From contig JAJEKV010000010.1 of the NCBI GenBank assembly GCA_021234155.1, positions 9,332,260-9,396,259 of the forward strand: 64,000 nt of DNA, in the 5' to 3' direction. How positions within the stretch are numbered: position 1 is the stretch's first letter; every line of letters begins with the position of its first letter. Below the pieces are notes generated by a model, which was not told the origin of the DNA, did not search any database, and worked only from the letters and a program-made list of their open reading frames with translations. This document shows positions 10,237 through 21,544 of this stretch, one piece after another. Position numbers and translations under genes: made by a program. Source of the stretch: Isoetes taiwanensis (lineage: Eukaryota; Streptophyta; Lycopodiopsida; Isoetales; Isoetaceae).

Positions 10237-11727
10237 CTTGTAACTGTTACTGCCAAAAGTTGAACAGAAAAATGGTCGAAATCTATGCTGCAAAGAAAAA
10301 TGTTAATAAATTGAATGTGGTTCTTAATTGCACACCATCTAGAATGAGCTACATATTTGTAGGTTATTGTGCTAGCTTAATGTGTTGTGCGTACACCGGT
10401 TTTAGTTTTCTAAGTAGAGGTTTCTTTTGGAGGAGCTTTCAAGGCGCTTTCAACCTCAAAGTTATAAGGGACATTGCTTAGTGTGAACGTGTTACAAGAG
10501 CAAGCAGATTGGCTGGTGAAGTTTAAATTTATGTTGGATTTAGATAGTTACATAATATACAAATGAGAGATTCGGTATAACTTCATGATTTTATTATCTG
10601 GGCTTCAAACATCTATTCAATAAATCTGGATATAATATACCTAGGCATTTCTAATACGACATAGGTATATGGCAATGAGAGGACAGGAATATACATGTGG
10701 CCACAAACATTTAGTGTCACATCAAAAAAACAAATTTACAAACCCTTCAAATGTGGGAAAAAATTTATACAATTGCATTGTTTAGGACTTGTTCTTTATG
10801 CTAATTGGTATATTCTTTCAACATGTATTAGTTCTTCGGCTATAATGTTTTCTCCTATGGTAGCAGTAAGGCTTGCACATACTCAAGGCTCCATTAGGGA
10901 ACATATGAGAATAACTAATACGAGGTTAGAGATAGTTGCCTTCATTTTTCACACAATCACGATAGCCTAGCCTCAAATTCAACACCACATTTAAATGCAC
11001 TCCAAATCCAACTTATACTCAATCTTCATCACTTAAAAATATGAATTTTAACCTTATCTATCGAACATGGGGTTGCCTTTGGGAAGAGGTGTTTTTGATG
11101 TATTATAAAGCTATAGAAATCACATCAAATTGCCTCTATTAAGGGATCAAATGCCTCTATTAAGGTATGCTTCTCTATTACCCTTCACGTGTATTAGATG
11201 CACATGCAAAAGCTTTTCAAGACCCTGATGTAGAACCCTAGAGAAGGAGAACATAATTTTATATGGAAACATAAATCCAAGACCAAAACAATATTCTCTA
11301 CGTAGACCCATCAAGTCCAATACTAGTCACTCAAATAATCAACTTAGCATGCGTGTGAATACAGGTAATTGAAGATCCTATGCAAATATTCATGCAAATA
11401 TTCATGCAAATATTCTTTATCTTAAATTGCTCTGACTTCTTTATCTTATTCGATTTCTTTAGCTTCCACTTGTGGCATTCATTGTTGGAATTTTTTCCTT
11501 TTTTTTGTCTTTCTTTTTGCAATGACAAATATGACATCTTAGTTCCTATGATCTTGCATCATGTGCGGCATGTATACACACAAAACAATTCTCCACGGAA
11601 GGAGCAAGATCCATATTATCCTATATTAATACATATCCCCTTAGCATGCCACCAAAATTCAAATTTCTCTGATTAAAATTTCAACACGAACCCATCCGCA
11701 TAGCCTTCTTCCCAACCCCTGTTACGC

Positions 11728-11728
<1 letters not shown>
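10237..11728. other. no recognised gene; AT-rich
   Basis: Short frames only. The sole feature I can support is the 12-base tandem repeat at 11380. Confidence 0.5.
11380..11415 (+). repeat. three perfect copies of a 12-base unit
   Basis: ATGCAAATATTC repeated three times without a mismatch. Confidence 0.95.
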
Positions 11729-11758
<30 letters not shown>

Positions 11759-12300
11759 TGTTATCAATATATTAAAAAAAATGGTAATGTTACAAAAAGC
11801 AAGTGAGGAGGAAGGAGAATCGCCCCAAAGAGACAAATGATACCTCGACACTCCACAACAAACTCACGGAAAAAGCGCAACTCTTGTTGTACAAAACCGA
11901 CCATCACCATCCACAACACCCAAGAAGTCCCGCCAAATCGCAAACTTCCGCTCTACTAATCCGGGAACACCGCTTTGAAATAGCTTGTACTGAGTCGAGG
12001 AATCGAGAGGCTCCGGGCTGTTGAATCCCCTGAAAAGATCCACAACCGCCGCCTTCCAAATCAGCCACACCAACCAAGCCCGCTTGCGATGCAAAGGCTT
12101 CTTTGCCGCCAAGAGCGACCAAGCACCGGGATACACATGAAGACAAGAATCGGCTAGTCAATCTCACACAAAACAGAGCCACGATCCAATCCCAAACGAC
12201 CTGCAAGTGAGGGCATAAAACCGAACAATGCTCCATAGTCTCCGCGATGAAGGCCACAACAAGGGGCGCGAGGGCTCACACCCTAAAACCCGACTCACAA
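11729..12300 (-). mobile_element. LINE 3' end with poly(A) tail
   Basis: Read on the minus strand, ETMEHCSVLCPHLQVVWDWI is the zinc-binding motif that follows reverse transcriptase in plant LINEs (wording ETxEHLFxxCPxxxxVWxW). One frame over, AWLVWLIWKAAVVDLFRGF continues it. The coding part is followed by an A-run of about 26 (T-run at 11729-11754 on the + strand), as expected for a retroposed 3' end. The copy is heavily 5'-truncated. Confidence 0.65.
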
Positions 12301-12301
12301 G

Positions 12302-12351
12302 GGCAAGTATACATAAGAAGAATGATGAGAGCTTGGTATACTTTTTTTTTA
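12302..12351 (+). repeat. dispersed repeat, copy 2 (first copy at 7019)
   Basis: GGCAAGTATACATAAGAAGA to TTGGTATAC plus a T-run. The T-run continues into TTTATTGAATAAATGGTC (12365-12382), which resembles the reversed tail of another LINE. 12460-12717 holds nothing I recognise. Confidence 0.7.
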
Positions 12352-12717
12352 ACTTGGTGCGCTTTTTATTGAATAAATGGTCTTTACAACATGTTGATTG
12401 ACAATATCTCAACGTAAATAAGGTTTGAAACCCCTTCAAATGTTTAATGGGTGCACAACTGTTAGTAAGGTAAGTATACTTTTATGTCATAAGAAGAGAA
12501 GTAGAGATGCCCCCGAGGTAGCGGTTTTGAAGCATAGCTTCAAGCACAAAAATTTTGCTAACCATTGTTATATGTAAAAGTATGGGATTTGAGTGGGATG
12601 CAAACATCATATTCTTTGGGTATGTTGGTGGCGGAGCTCACATGCCGGATCATATAAAATACTCCCCGCCCTATGGGAGATAAATAACTCTAAATTTCTT
12701 ACTCACATTACGTTACA

Positions 12718-13133
12718 TCAATCGAGCACCTTTGGGCAAGGAAGCTTACCCTTGTAATTCTTGTATAGTTCGAATAATTTTACTACGTCCATTCTTCTTG
12801 CAATTTCCTCGAATTCCCCACCATTAGATAGGGGAATATTCTCAGGTATATGCCCTCTAGGGCGATCCCATGCGTACACGTCATTGCGCAATGGGGTCAA
12901 ACCGATGTGGCTCTATTTTCAAGGGCCCTTGACATCCATTGGCGAGAATTTGAATGTGATTTTGACCTCAACATAGCAACCGCCCCGGTCGCATATAAAG
13001 CGAACGGTGGAACTTCTAAAGAAGTCTCCAATGGGGCTTGTCCCACAAGCTTCCCTGGAACACTAGCGGATTCGTGTTGCTGATCACCTGCAAAGGGCAA
13101 AACTATATGTCCAAATGAAGATAGCTCTTGCAA
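12718..13133 (-). pseudogene. unidentified dispersed coding repeat, copy B
   Basis: The minus strand encodes DVYAWDRPRGHIPENIPLSN and then EEIARRMDVVKLFELYKNYK, ending GKLPCPKVLD and a stop at 12718-12720. The second block matches copy A at about 4.69 kb. Upstream in a shifted frame are CYVEVKITFKFSPMDVKGP and LKIEPHRFDPIAQ, which look like a continuation. The family is unknown to me. Confidence 0.45.
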
Positions 13134-13359
13134 AGCTTACTTAAAGATATAGTTTGGAAATGTACCAATACAAACATTTATCTTTGCCCTCGACTATTAT
13201 CAACGTAATATCTTACACCAGCTAATACAAAATGAATGAAAACACGTAACCACAGAAAGGAGTGCAAGAAAAGCTTCTGCATCTCATTGCGGCCACATAC
13301 AGGCGAGCGTTGAGAGCAAAGAAAGAAGGCTGAAGAAACTGAGCTTGGAAAGAGGACCA

Positions 13360-13440
13360 CTGATGGGGGATTCGAACCCCTGCGATCTTGACTCAAACAA
13401 TCTGCCCAGCCAGCAAAGGGCGGGGGCTATTCCCATGCAC
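13360..13440 (-). mobile_element. tRNA-derived SINE head
   Basis: On the minus strand GGTTCGAATCC (13368-13378) is a perfect RNA polymerase III B box, preceded about 25-30 bases upstream by an A-box-like TGGCTGGGCAGA. The arms do not fold into a full tRNA cloverleaf, so a SINE head is more likely than a functional tRNA. The body may extend to about 13180, but its end is not clear. Confidence 0.5.
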
Positions 13441-16386
13441 ATGGATGCAATCACACCATGTTTTCCCATGAGTTTTTAAGTTTTTTCAAGAGAATCAATA
13501 AAGGTGAGCATAAATGAGTCATGCAAATTCGTCTCCTATTCTGCTCATCCATACCACAGCATGATTTGCCTTGTTCCTACTCATAGCATGAAGACGAATT
13601 CCACCCATTTGCATATCCTGTACAATTTACAAAGCAAGCAGCAAATAATTTGAAGGTTCGGCCACGGCCTGCATCTGCCCTAGCCGCATCTGCCATGGCC
13701 GCACTCTGTGTGCAAGCAATGAAACGAACAACAGAAAGACAAGGTAAACTCGTCGCCATAGCCGCACATGCAGCCGCTTTTCCTTTGCCCTCTCTTTAGG
13801 GCTGATAACATACCCGTTATCAACCCTCCTCTCACCTTCTAAAATCAGCCCAATGGTCGACCCTAAAAAGGAAAAAAAGCTTCCCTAAATAAAGGAGTTT
13901 TAAAGATTCCCTTTTGCCCTTTTTCCATACTTCTTTTTATACAATACAACCCTTAAACCATGTAAACCTTATGTTATAAAACTACGCTTTCATGAACTAG
14001 TAAACCATATAGAGGAACCAAGGATGTCATTTTGGCACCATTTAGGATGCCTTTATACACTGATTTAGCTTCTAAAAAATGAGGAATAAAGGCATGTATG
14101 TCCCAACAACTCATAAACTTTGAATCCAAGCATGCATATTAGTCGTGATGTATAAGGCGACAAGGCTAAACTAGAAGTGCATGAGGGACCTTAGATATAT
14201 GATTAGTCTGGAAATCAAATTTATGCACAATTTATTCTTTGTTTTGATGCCCTCAATTCCATTTCAGTCTTTATATAATGCGAATCCCTTGTCACATGCT
14301 TTTTCATGCATTTCGGCCACACCGGTGGTCGACATGTGAGGGCATGCCCGGATTACCATTCAATGGATCTCTTTGCCATTCCCGGCAAGAAGCTCGAAAC
14401 ATTCGAGCCTATTTTGGTTTCGTTCCAATTGGTTTCGCATAAATCAATACAAAGGTGCCATGTGGCCTAAAACATAAGGAGGAAATTTATAGTCTCAACC
14501 CCTGTGCATTTATTGGCTCCCCATTTGGACTTGCTTTCCAAGGGTATTTGACTAAATGAAATAGGGGTATTAGACTTCGTGGTTTAGGCATGCACACTTA
14601 TTCCACAAGTCGAATACCCCCAAAGTTAAAAATGTTAAAGGTGGGCTCGAACTTCGCCGTGGAAGCTGAAAACCAAATGAACTAACCATTTTAAGCCCGC
14701 ATAGCGTTAACGCAATAAAATATATTGTCATATTTAATAAACTATAATAATTATAGACAGTGTATTCGGCTCGCCGTTTTTGGAATCCAACCCTCTCTCG
14801 GGAGCCAATATTTCTCTCGCTGCAACCCTTACCTAAAGTTTATTTTATAAACATTAGAAGTCAGTGCCCCTAGGCCCAACTTTGGCTAGCCCCATTAATG
14901 TTCCCATAGCCCGATTATGGGCTTATGGTCCAACATATAGTAATTGTGCTCCCAGCATGCTATTGGCGGTACTCCCATGATCGTGGGATTCTGTTAGGAG
15001 CCCGCTAGTATCGGCCATACACATAGAAGCACCTTCAACAATTGGGTACTTCTATGTCTTTAAATGTATCAACTATCTTATAGCTCGCTGCTCTCCGTCG
15101 GATACTTATATGTCTTTGAATGCATCAATTAGTTATCAATACGACACATTTTGTAGTTTGCAGGTCTCCAAATTTGGGAGGGCCACAGTTTTATTCTTTA
15201 TTTATGAAGGTATTACAAGACACTAGTGCGGTGCCACAGGCACCGCATTTATTGTAATGTTTCCAGATTTACTTTAGTATAGAGGAGGATAGCATGATAA
15301 TATCACATATGAGCATGTTCTATTAGATGTATGGAAATGGATGAAACACCTGCTATTTGCTAGTAATATTGTCAACCTTGTTTTGTATCCTCCATGTAAT
15401 GTGCCACAACTAGCTTTGATCAAAATGGAATGTGACACTCCTCGCATAACATACAATGCTCCATCGTATATCTCGTGCAAAGTGCCCTATGGGCCCTTCG
15501 TCTACCCCGCTCCTAGGATGGCCAGGGCACGAGAAGAGGACATAGAGGTGTCTTGCATGCCGGTCCCCTATGGGCTCCTATAACAGCAGATGCGACATAT
15601 CTATGTCAGCACTAGCAATAATAATAATAATAATCAACTGCCACGAAGGGTATATAACACAATCCGCCCATAGATCCATCTGATACATCAATACATCAGT
15701 ATATTAATGGAGCCCTATCTAGGCGGGGGAAAATAGACTGACGGCTGGGGTCTCAAGATAGAACGGACTGAGTTGTGGCAACGACTTAGGCTGGCAATAG
15801 ATAATGGCTAGGGTTGACCACTCCATCCGTCCCTCTTGTGTATACTATGCAGAGATGCAACCTTGCCGTATACAAAACTACTCCAAGGTGTATCTCCCCA
15901 GTCCGATGAGGTAGGAAGGATTGTATCTCCCCTTCTCAGAGTGCAGTGGCTCCATAGGTAGCAAGAGGATCATGGCGACACTCCTTTCCCCTCTGAACCA
16001 CACAAAACAAGAGCCAGAATAACATCTGCAATTTTTGAGAGTCAGGGCGGCACCATTGACGCAAAAAATGTCGAACCCATACTCGGCCCTCTTGAAGTGA
16101 CTGACTATAAGCTTAGCATGCTATCGATCTCTAGTAGCCGCACTCAACAAACCACAATACATTAATTCGAGAAAAAGTACATTTTCATTTTGCTCGAAAT
16201 AGCTTGTAGGATGCTTTTAAAAGGGTAGTTTGTAAACAAGCGGCTTCCTCTGAAACAAAAAGGAGCATTTTATAAAAACATTTAAGCTTTGCTTGCGGTC
16301 AACGTTCTCGGTCCTCGTCTACGACAAATTTTAGCTTCTGCAAAATGAGCCGTTGTGCCTTGGAGTAGACGATAACAGGATTAGAA
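13441..16386. other. no recognised gene
   Basis: AT-rich sequence without supportable coding regions. Minor structures are a 9-base perfect stem TGCGGTGCC/GGCACCGCA with a 3-base loop (15227-15247) and an AAT microsatellite at about 15617-15634. Confidence 0.5.
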
Positions 16387-16583
16387 GATCGCCATCGCAA
16401 TCCATTCTACCTTGAAAACACGAAAAAAATGAGGCAATTATGCACAAAAGAGTATGGGAACAAATAGACTTAGAGGATCGCTATTGCGCTTTATACATTG
16501 AAAAAGTTAATTTTATTACAAGAAACTGTACATTTGCTATCCACTGGTGATTGATCTAGCTTAGACAAATCGCAGTGGTGATT
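16387..16583. repeat. cluster of short palindrome-like motifs, left side
   Basis: Three variants of one motif: GATCGCCATCGCAATCC (16387), GATCGCTATTGCGCT (16476) and AAATCGCAGTGGTGATT (16567). The same motif recurs at 18667-18803, on the other side of the broken gene between them. Confidence 0.6.
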
Positions 16584-16693
16584 AGTGTAAGGTCACATCT
16601 GTGTCCAATTACTCATTCATCTTGTACGTAATGGAGACTCTCTAACAATTATAGGATTCCCATCTGCTTCAGTGAGAACTGCATTCGCCCTGT

Positions 16694-18600
16694 CTATTTG
16701 TACTTGACCCAATTCAGGCGATCATCAGTATCCATCTCCGTGTAGCCTGTCCGGTCAGGGATCTCTATCCCGATCTTATGGGTGTAATTTTCCAGGGCTT
16801 CCTGATTTCTTTCCAAATTTTTACTGAAGTCATGAAACTCCTGATCATCCCCCAGAGGACCAAGAATGTCGGATAGCTTGTGAGGCATTCTGTCACAAAT
16901 CTCGTGAAAGTCTTGGGAGTTCCACTGGCTGTTATTGTTCTGATCGGACGCGCCATCCATCTGCTATTCTCCAGCATCGCAGAATTATCTGGCACAACCG
17001 GACAACCAATTAGAGGCATCATAACATCTAGACCATCGTTAAGAGCTTCCAGCTTTCAAAAAAGAGGGTCTGAGGCGGCCAAATCCCTTTCCAGATTAGA
17101 AATACCTTTTTTTCAGGTTGTCCACAGTGCCGGCATAGGTTTGACCTTTCTTCAGCTTCTCCAATATCTCAGCATATTTCTCAGCCTAAAAGTTATTGAC
17201 CACGTCATCCAGGTTATCCGGTATCACCAAGGCTTTTGTGATGTGCACGTCAGGGGCGGTTCCAGAGGGTTCGTCCCTTTTCAAGTTTGATCGTTCCTAC
17301 TCTTCATCACCCCCCTGCTCTTCAACATCCCCCTGCTCTTCATCTTCTCTGGTGGCTAGCTTTTCCAGGTACGTGAGGAAGCTTTGAAGAAACCGCGTTC
17401 TTCTATCATCATATTCGAAGGCCACACTCCTCTTCTTCTGGATCAAAGCAACCCTCGAAAACATTCCACAAGAAAAGAAGTCGAGCAAGCAAGATATGGT
17501 AGTAGGCAAAAGACGTCTTCAACTGTGCGGGAAAGATCAGATCACCATCCACTGACATCCAGTGATATTTCATTCTAGACATGAACATCGCCTTACAGTA
17601 TTTTTTGCATTTTTTATCTTTCTCCTCGTCACCGGTAGGCTTCTATATAGGCAGCTTAGTCTTCTGTCCTGCATGATCTGGAAAGGAGAACCGCAGATCC
17701 AATCTTGCTCGTTCGGGGAGGACCCTGACCTCATTCTTATTAATCAGGATGTCGGCTACAAAGTGTTGGTGTTCCTTTACCCGCTTTTTGTTCTCATACC
17801 CAGCCTCTTCATAAGTTTAAATATAGATGTGACCTCCGCCTTTGATCTGTGATAAACTATGGAGACAGTTGGGCATTTGGCTAGGAAAGAGAAGCATCAA
17901 GAGGTGGTAAACTTTGATCGTCGTCATACCAGAGATTCTTACGTACAACTCGAGGAACTGGGCTACCTTCCACTCTGATTTGAATCTTCTCATGTCGATG
18001 CAGAGCAGCTGAGCATGCTCAAGTACAGAGGTAAAGGGAATGCCATCTTGAGTGCAAATCCTTACCACATTCTCTCCTGCACACTTGCTTTATCTTGGTT
18101 CAGCGAGATAATGTCGTTAACGCAGGCTAACACCACTGCAAGAAGAATACCTAGGACATTATCTTTATTGATATTCTGTTTGATGTAGGCAGTATCTATG
18201 CAAGCAATTTAAAGCAGGCGCTCCTCTGTAAATGCGTCCTGGTAGCTGAGGTGCTGCACTTCGGTGTTGGAGTTCACGTGATGTAGAACCTCTCTCTCCA
18301 TCAGTGTTAGCGTCCTCAAGTCCGCTGCCCGTTGTTTATAGTCGAAGCGACCAGTGTAATCTGTGCTAGTCTTCAAGAAGCACATACCAGCAAGGATTTC
18401 ATCCATCCGATGACTAATCTCGACATCCGACATGCCCCTTAGGCTCCTAAGGAAGACCTTATTGAAGAAATCCCTGGTCGATTTGTATGGAGCAATTTCC
18501 TGATCATTGCCCAGTTCTTTCTTCACCCACTTGTTCATCACAACTTTAAACTTATTCCAGGTCGCATCAAGAATAAAGATCCACTATTTTTCGTCTCAGT
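16694..18600 (-). pseudogene. unknown broken gene with acidic and coiled-coil parts
   Basis: Minus-strand coding sequence in several frames, in order: MMNKWVKKELGNDQEIAPYK with SLRGMSDVEISHRMDEILAG (18541-18209), LHRR-rich and FKSEWKVAQFLELYVRISGM (about 18000-17920), RTRFLQSFLTYLEKLATRED running into an acidic DEEQGDVEEQGGDEE tail (17509-17297), EILEKLKKGQTYAGTVDNLK (about 17150), LEALNDGLDVMMPLIGCPV, and a final open stretch 16960-16694 with LSDILGPLGDDQEFHDFSKN ending NWVKYK-stop. The pieces have coherent charged, helical composition, so they look like one protein damaged by several stops and frameshifts. I do not recognise the family. The palindromic motif clusters on both sides suggest a DNA transposon, but no catalytic motif was found. 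Confidence 0.45.
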
Positions 18601-18666
18601 TCCTTGACCTTCAGGGTCGTCGTTGCAACATCAGCAAATTCCTGCAAAAGATGAACTGATCAGGAG

Positions 18667-18803
18667 GATCGCCATGGCGATCATGATGAGCAAGACCAAA
18701 CAACATATAATAAATAATAGCTTGATGGAATCACGATGGAAATCCTAATGAGCATAGCAGAAAGATAAAAACACTGCTCTGAAAAATCGCAATGGCGATC
18801 CTC
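18667..18803. repeat. cluster of short palindromic motifs, right side
   Basis: GATCGCCATGGCGATC (18667-18682) is a perfect 16-base palindrome. A degenerate relative begins at 18729 (AATCACGATGGAAATCC), and AAATCGCAATGGCGATCC lies at 18784. The first two are both followed by the word ATGAGCA. Confidence 0.7.
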
Positions 18804-19449
18804 CGAAGCTACAAAAGAAAGATAGGACTGCCAACATACCAGCCAGTTATCTGTTTTGCCTTGTAGGGGTGAGCCGAGTGCTTGATGCTGATTTCTAAAT
18901 TGCTAGTGTCTCATTACTGGCTTCCTGTACAATGTGCTGGCAATGATTTCATTGCACTTGATCGTGTTCTTCAAATTGCCATTTAATATCCTTGCCTTCC
19001 TCCTTGCATACACTTTAGAGAATTCAGCTTGCTATTGTTCGGTCCCGATCACTAAACAAAGGACCCTAGCTGCTGCCATGGAATGGTTTTTTTGAGATGA
19101 TATAATATTTTCTCCCCTCAAGCTATCATTCCACATTATTTTCTCACTGCTTGGCGGGATCGTGGGGAGTAGGCCCATTTGGGATAAGGATGTCATGTGG
19201 CGAGTTTTTGAAGAAGACCATAATAGGGTATAGACATGATCGTTTGACCTGGTCACGTGCGTCATGTGGGGCGTTGACCACGATTAAATATGCTAACACT
19301 CTTGAACTAGGAAACACCCATCGGATAAAATCTTACGTACGCGTTAAAATTATATCTGTCTATTTATTTATTTTGTTTCTTCTTTGTTGGATTTATATGC
19401 GACTCTTCACAATATATCGGTGATACAAAATAGCGCCTTGCTAGTAGAA
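18804..19449. other. no recognised gene
   Basis: Short open frames on both strands, none supportable. Confidence 0.4.
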
Positions 19450-20440
19450 CACATGCTTTTGTCTGCGGGGGAGCCACGGGGAAGTCCACAATCCCATACC
19501 GGATCTTTTTGTTGCGGAAAATTGATTTCTTGCCTCTTCAAAGAGGAGCCCTTGACGAACACATCGTCTACTTCGAAGGTGGTCAACATGGACGATATTC
19601 ATCTCCCTCACCTTGCTTACACTATGGCAATGGGGCCTCAACGCCTAAAAAGCCTTTGGCGGGAAAAGAGAGCTCGATGGGCTGGCGGATGGAATATCAC
19701 GCGAGAACACTATGCAGTGCGTCAAAGTGCAAACGGAGGCGAACCGTTGCAGTCTTAAACCGATACCTTGACACATGCTTCCTCGGTAAGCTATAGAATG
19801 CCCGGCACCCTTGAACATGTCAAGGCGGCACATTATCAAGGCCACATAAATCCCGGGTTGGAGTGGGGCCCATAATGCTACACAATGCACTCATCTACCC
19901 ATGAAAAAAAGCGCCGATCCATTGCCTCTATCCGCACAGGTGCACACCATCTCCGGATTGAGACACGGAGATGGGTTGGGGAGCCGCATCAGGAGAGGCT
20001 TTGTCAACGCTGCCAGGTTGGAGCTGTGGAAGACAAATGCCACACCCTTCAGAGTTGCCTAGCATATGATGACATTGGGACCGCTATCTTTGGTGGTTCA
20101 TCTTGATCAGCCCCTACATGAGATGTTGAGCACGGCTCCAGTGCGGAGGTTGGGCTCATACATTCAAGAGATCATGGATCGTCGAGATCAGCTTGGCCCT
20201 CAGGCACTCACCTGATGCATGTACATATTTCTGTCTATATTTGTATTTGTTTTTGTATCTGTACAGTTTGACTGCAAGCCTATTCCTGTCACGGTTTTTT
20301 CCCCAAACAACCCTTTATGGCGGGGAGGGGTTTTTTCAACCCGGCGATAATACACTTGCTGCGCCTCTTGTTGGGTCCCATAGGCCAACTTATCTCCGTG
20401 GACGATTCTATTCTATTCTATTCTCTTCAGCTCTTCTGCT
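19450..20440 (+). mobile_element. LINE remnant, C-terminal domain and 3' UTR
   Basis: SIASIRTGAHHLRIETRRWV, then CQRCQVGAVEDKCHTLQSCL (19885-20106), is the cysteine/histidine module at the end of a class of plant LINE polyproteins; the complete LINE at 26-29 kb has the equivalent SHRLGVETGRWAK and CLFCYSSAVEDESHVFLHC. In another frame the protein ends IQEIMDRRDQLGPQALT-stop at 20215. Degraded upstream coding (MDDIHLPHLAYTMAMG, about 19590) belongs to it. The 3' end is marked by a TATTC microsatellite near 20405-20425. Confidence 0.6.
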
Positions 20441-21544
20441 CTCAGTCATGAATAACAGCTGTTATATCACAACTTATGGTTGTTTCTATTCATGTTTAAA
20501 ATCTATGGTTCTAGTCGTGTTTACATTTCGTAAACTAACCACCATCAAATTTATGGTTTCTATTCATGTTTTGATCTCACGGTTTCTAATTGTGTTTACA
20601 TTTCATAAACCACCACTAAATTTCTGTATATTATCTTCATCTTGTTCTTATAATCTGGAAATCAAAGCTAAAGTCCAGGGTTTTTTAAGGTTGGGAGCTA
20701 TATTTGTGGACTTTTTAAGTTTTCTTTTTGTTGGATCTATGTGTATTTTTCATTATGGTTAGGTTTGTTATGACGATCGGTATTTCGAATTGGGAAGGCA
20801 AGCAATATTTTGCGAGGGTTTGTAGTAAGGCAAGGCAAGGGATATTTTTGGGAGGGTTTTGTGGAGGGCAGATGCTTCTATTCTGGTATGATCTTATCCT
20901 GAATCTCCAGTTTCGGTTGTTTGCATTTTTCACTTGGCAGAAGCTTGCAAGTGTGTATTTGTCGTTATGTTGTCATGTTGTTACCTTGTTACATTTTTTT
21001 GGTTGAAGATGTCTGTTCCCTTTCCAAATAAGTTGTGATGCAGCAGATTTGCCTTGCAAATATGCCCGCCTTGTGCTTTGGCTTGCAGTTTAGTTAGTTT
21101 TGCTTTGTGGTGTTTGTCATGCATGTTGCTTACATATGGATTTCCCTAGGACCCGAGCACAGAGCACAGAGATATCTGAAGTGTTTGAAATCTCCAGACA
21201 TGAAAACCCAATTGGTCCGTGCTTCCCTGGTTTTGTTGTTCCCTCTCCTGATCCTTATGATCTTGCTAGCCCTCTTGAATCATAAAGGAACAGCTGACGA
21301 TATTTCTTATGATTATGGCCCATTTTATATCTAGCAATAGTCCTCTTGATGGACATCTAATTTCTAACATCAGGACCGAGGAATTTCTTGGACGTTGTGG
21401 CTTCAACGATCAAGAAGGAGTGTCGAAATATCGTCATCTGTTTCTTTACGTAAGAGAAAGGCCAAGGAGGAGTGTCAAAATATCATCATCTATATCTTTA
21501 TGTAAGAGAAAGGCCAAGAGTAGGCCATTTAAGCTGGTAAGGGC
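20441..21544. other. no recognised gene; internal repeat
   Basis: GGTTTCTATTCATGTTT and TGTTTACATTTCGTAAAC recur at about 20475-20615 as slightly diverged copies. No coding region can be supported. Confidence 0.4.

Noticed and set aside
13360-13440. A tRNA gene on the minus strand
   Set aside because: A perfect B box and T-arm-like sequence are there, but acceptor and D arms do not pair, so a SINE head is more likely.
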